From Muriicola sp. Z0-33 (GTDB lineage: Bacteria; Bacteroidota; Bacteroidia; Flavobacteriales; Flavobacteriaceae): 64,000 nt of DNA. This document shows, one piece after another, positions 62,595 through 64,000 of the stretch. The notes beneath the pieces are model-generated. The model saw only the letters and a list, made by a program, of their open reading frames with translations. It ran no database searches and was not told the DNA's origin. The stretch is from NCBI RefSeq assembly GCF_026126425.1, contig NZ_JAFMPW010000005.1, positions 124,001 to 188,000 on the forward strand. Reading direction: 5' to 3'. The position numbers and the translations under genes were made by a program. The number at the start of each line of letters is the position of its first letter. Position 1 is the stretch's first letter.

Positions 62595-63941
62595 TTAATT
62601 CTTCCATTCAAGAGCAATAACATTCCTGGCAATTTTACTGCCTTCTTCCAGTCCTACTGCATTATCTTGCGGGGTGTGTATTCCTCCATAAAACCTGGAA
62701 TCGGCAGTTTCTTGTGCCGCCTCCCAAAAGGTGCTGAAAGAGCGAATTACAAAATCTGTTTCTCTTACTTCATCCCTTGGTCTGTTCTCATGTGCTTTAT
62801 CTGTAAATTGAAAAGGATTTCCAAAAACGTCTTCTAAAACAACAGCCGCCGCCGCCGCCTGGATGGCATGTCCGGAAGGAAATGATGGAAAAGGAGGATC
62901 TGGCCAAAACGATTCCCATTCATTATCTATAAAACGGGGGATAAAAGTATTAGGTCTTTCAGAGAAGTAATAATATTTCCATAACCAGCATTTGATGAAG
63001 GCATCAGCTGTGGCGATTCCCATTTTAGCAAAAGCTTCTGCACATTGTATTAATGGGGGATTGGACTTTTCTACCGCCAGGGTTACAAAATAATAAGAGT
63101 GTCCCGGAGGGGTAAACGTTACGTCCGGATCATCTCCCCACCAAATTGCCGCTTCTTTTTCTTCCTGAGTAAGTTCCAGATCCTTTTTATATACCTGTAA
63201 AAATTCATTGTAGTAAGGAGAATCTGGCAACGTATCATATGGGATCATATATGGTATCCCTATTTCGGCATTTTTATTTAAAAATGTGCGGTTTTCTCCC
63301 CAATGAGGATGCAGCGGGAGATGACTAAAAGATTGAGCGAATAGCGGTGGCTTCCAGGAACCCGGTCGTTCAGGATGAACAGCTTCCTTATCAAAATTGT
63401 TTAAATAACCTCTGTGTCCTCCATCTGTTTTGGACCAATCATAAATATGGGAAGCAACTGCTTTTCCATAGGCAATTGAACGCTCGATTTCCTCCTCATT
63501 AAGACCTTTTGAGAATTGCTTTTTCATTGCCGCTTCAAGAGAATCTATACGCATTTTATTCTCATCAGAAGTTTGTTGGTAAATATTCTTAAGAATATAT
63601 GCCTGCGAAGCATTCAGGGAAAGCGGCCAGGAATAATCCAGTGAAGCATCGGGTTTAGGCAGTTGTTCTAAGCCGTTTAATTTTCCTTCCATAGAATGAT
63701 ATGAGTCATATCCGTTTACTATAGATTGGTACATAGTTAGCCCAATATAGCCAAAACCTCTGGAAGCAAATGTAGGTGAATTGGCCGGGGTAAACTGGGT
63801 GATATACAACGACATATTAGCCCATTCCAGTGCCAGTTGTTGTTCAGTTAAAATTACCTCTTCTCTAGATTGGCAGCTCTGAAGAACAATAATTGCAAGT
63901 AGTATAATGCAAGTTCTATCCCAAAGAATCCTCCTTTTCAT
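62595..63941 (-). CDS. Vanadium-haloperoxidase/PAP2-like lipoprotein
   Basis: A 448-aa lipoprotein (lipobox LQSC, about Cys23) of the PAP2/vanadium-dependent haloperoxidase superfamily. The three anion-binding motifs are present: KYYYFSERPNTFIP (in place of KxxxxxxRP), PSFPSGHA, and SRFYGGIHTPQDN (SRxxxGxHxxxD). Such proteins may be haloperoxidases or acid phosphatases, and sequence alone does not decide; bacterial family members beside CRTAC1-type proteins are common in marine Bacteroidota. It leads a two-gene unit with the FG-GAP protein. Confidence 0.88.
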   Translation of the reverse strand: MKRRILWDRTCIILLAIIVLQSCQSREEVILTEQQLALEWANMSLYITQFTPANSPTFASRGFGYIGLTMYQSIVNGYDSYHSMEGKLNGLEQLPKPDASLDYSWPLSLNASQAYILKNIYQQTSDENKMRIDSLEAAMKKQFSKGLNEEEIERSIAYGKAVASHIYDWSKTDGGHRGYLNNFDKEAVHPERPGSWKPPLFAQSFSHLPLHPHWGENRTFLNKNAEIGIPYMIPYDTLPDSPYYNEFLQVYKKDLELTQEEKEAAIWWGDDPDVTFTPPGHSYYFVTLAVEKSNPPLIQCAEAFAKMGIATADAFIKCWLWKYYYFSERPNTFIPRFIDNEWESFWPDPPFPSFPSGHAIQAAAAAVVLEDVFGNPFQFTDKAHENRPRDEVRETDFVIRSFSTFWEAAQETADSRFYGGIHTPQDNAVGLEEGSKIARNVIALEWKN

Positions 63942-63948
63942 ATGTACT

Positions 63949-64000
63949 CTATTTAGATGCTGAGACTTTATATGCTTTAATTTTATCTTCGTTAATACCC
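63949..64000 (-). CDS. Possible C-terminus of a gene cut by the window edge
   Basis: On the minus strand the last 16 codons before a TAG at 63949-63951 are open (GINEDKIKAYKVSASK) and run off the right edge, ending 8 bp before the haloperoxidase-like gene. That spacing fits an operon partner, but the stretch is too short to prove coding. Confidence 0.35.
   Translation of the reverse strand, partial: GINEDKIKAYKVSASK

Overview
The window looks like a chromosomal segment of a marine-type Flavobacteriaceae (phylum Bacteroidota). The evidence is a SusC/SusD pair, large TonB receptors with CarboxypepD_reg-like N-termini, lineage-typical proteins (DUF3078, DUF6503), start sites without clear Shine-Dalgarno sequences, and several promoters matching the Bacteroidota -7 element TAnnTTTG. 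I saw no rRNA, tRNA or CRISPR array and no insertion sequence. All identifications come from reading the sequence; no database search was run.

Layout. 1-0.5 kb: 3' end of nrdA. 1.1-15.3 kb: a sugar-catabolic region. It holds a GMC oxidoreductase with its Tat-signal small subunit, three TIM-barrel sugar isomerase/epimerase-like proteins, a Gfo/Idh/MocA oxidoreductase, a nucleoside:H+ symporter-type MFS permease, a DinB-fold protein, two DUF1080 (3-keto-disaccharide hydrolase family) lipoproteins and a large secreted GH2 beta-galactosidase. This set fits oxidative, 3-keto-sugar-based glycoside cleavage started in the periplasm. A decayed C-terminal piece of a second GMC oxidoreductase lies at 12.3-12.5 kb. 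15.3-17.4 kb: housekeeping operon yicC-gmk-nadD. 17.4-24.9 kb: mostly secreted proteins on the minus strand, including a sialidase, a sialate O-acetylesterase and an amidohydrolase.

24.9-38.2 kb: a phosphate island. It has a Na/Pi cotransporter, two tandem PiT-family transporters, a phosphate-selective porin, two small secreted proteins, a beta-helix lipoprotein and a TonB receptor. Upstream of most of these units are TTAACAT-type direct repeats in strict 11-bp phase, resembling PhoB/PhoP boxes. In three cases a -7-like element follows exactly 8 nt after the last repeat. A terminator with no assigned gene lies next to one array and may end a small RNA. This is the most interesting signal in the window.

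38.4-47.5 kb: housekeeping genes dgt, a DUF3078 gene, dxs, tadA, a cold-shock gene, a ClC protein lacking the usual gating glutamate, and aspS. 47.6-51.9 kb: isolated SusC/SusD pair. 52.0-58.7 kb: TetR-TolC-MFP-RND efflux operon with a perfect 18-bp-arm operator on the tetR promoter. 58.8-60.9 kb: ECF sigma factor with a small membrane protein, then a polyprenyl synthase. 60.9-64 kb: an FG-GAP/UnbV protein and a vanadium-haloperoxidase/PAP2-type lipoprotein, then the window edge.
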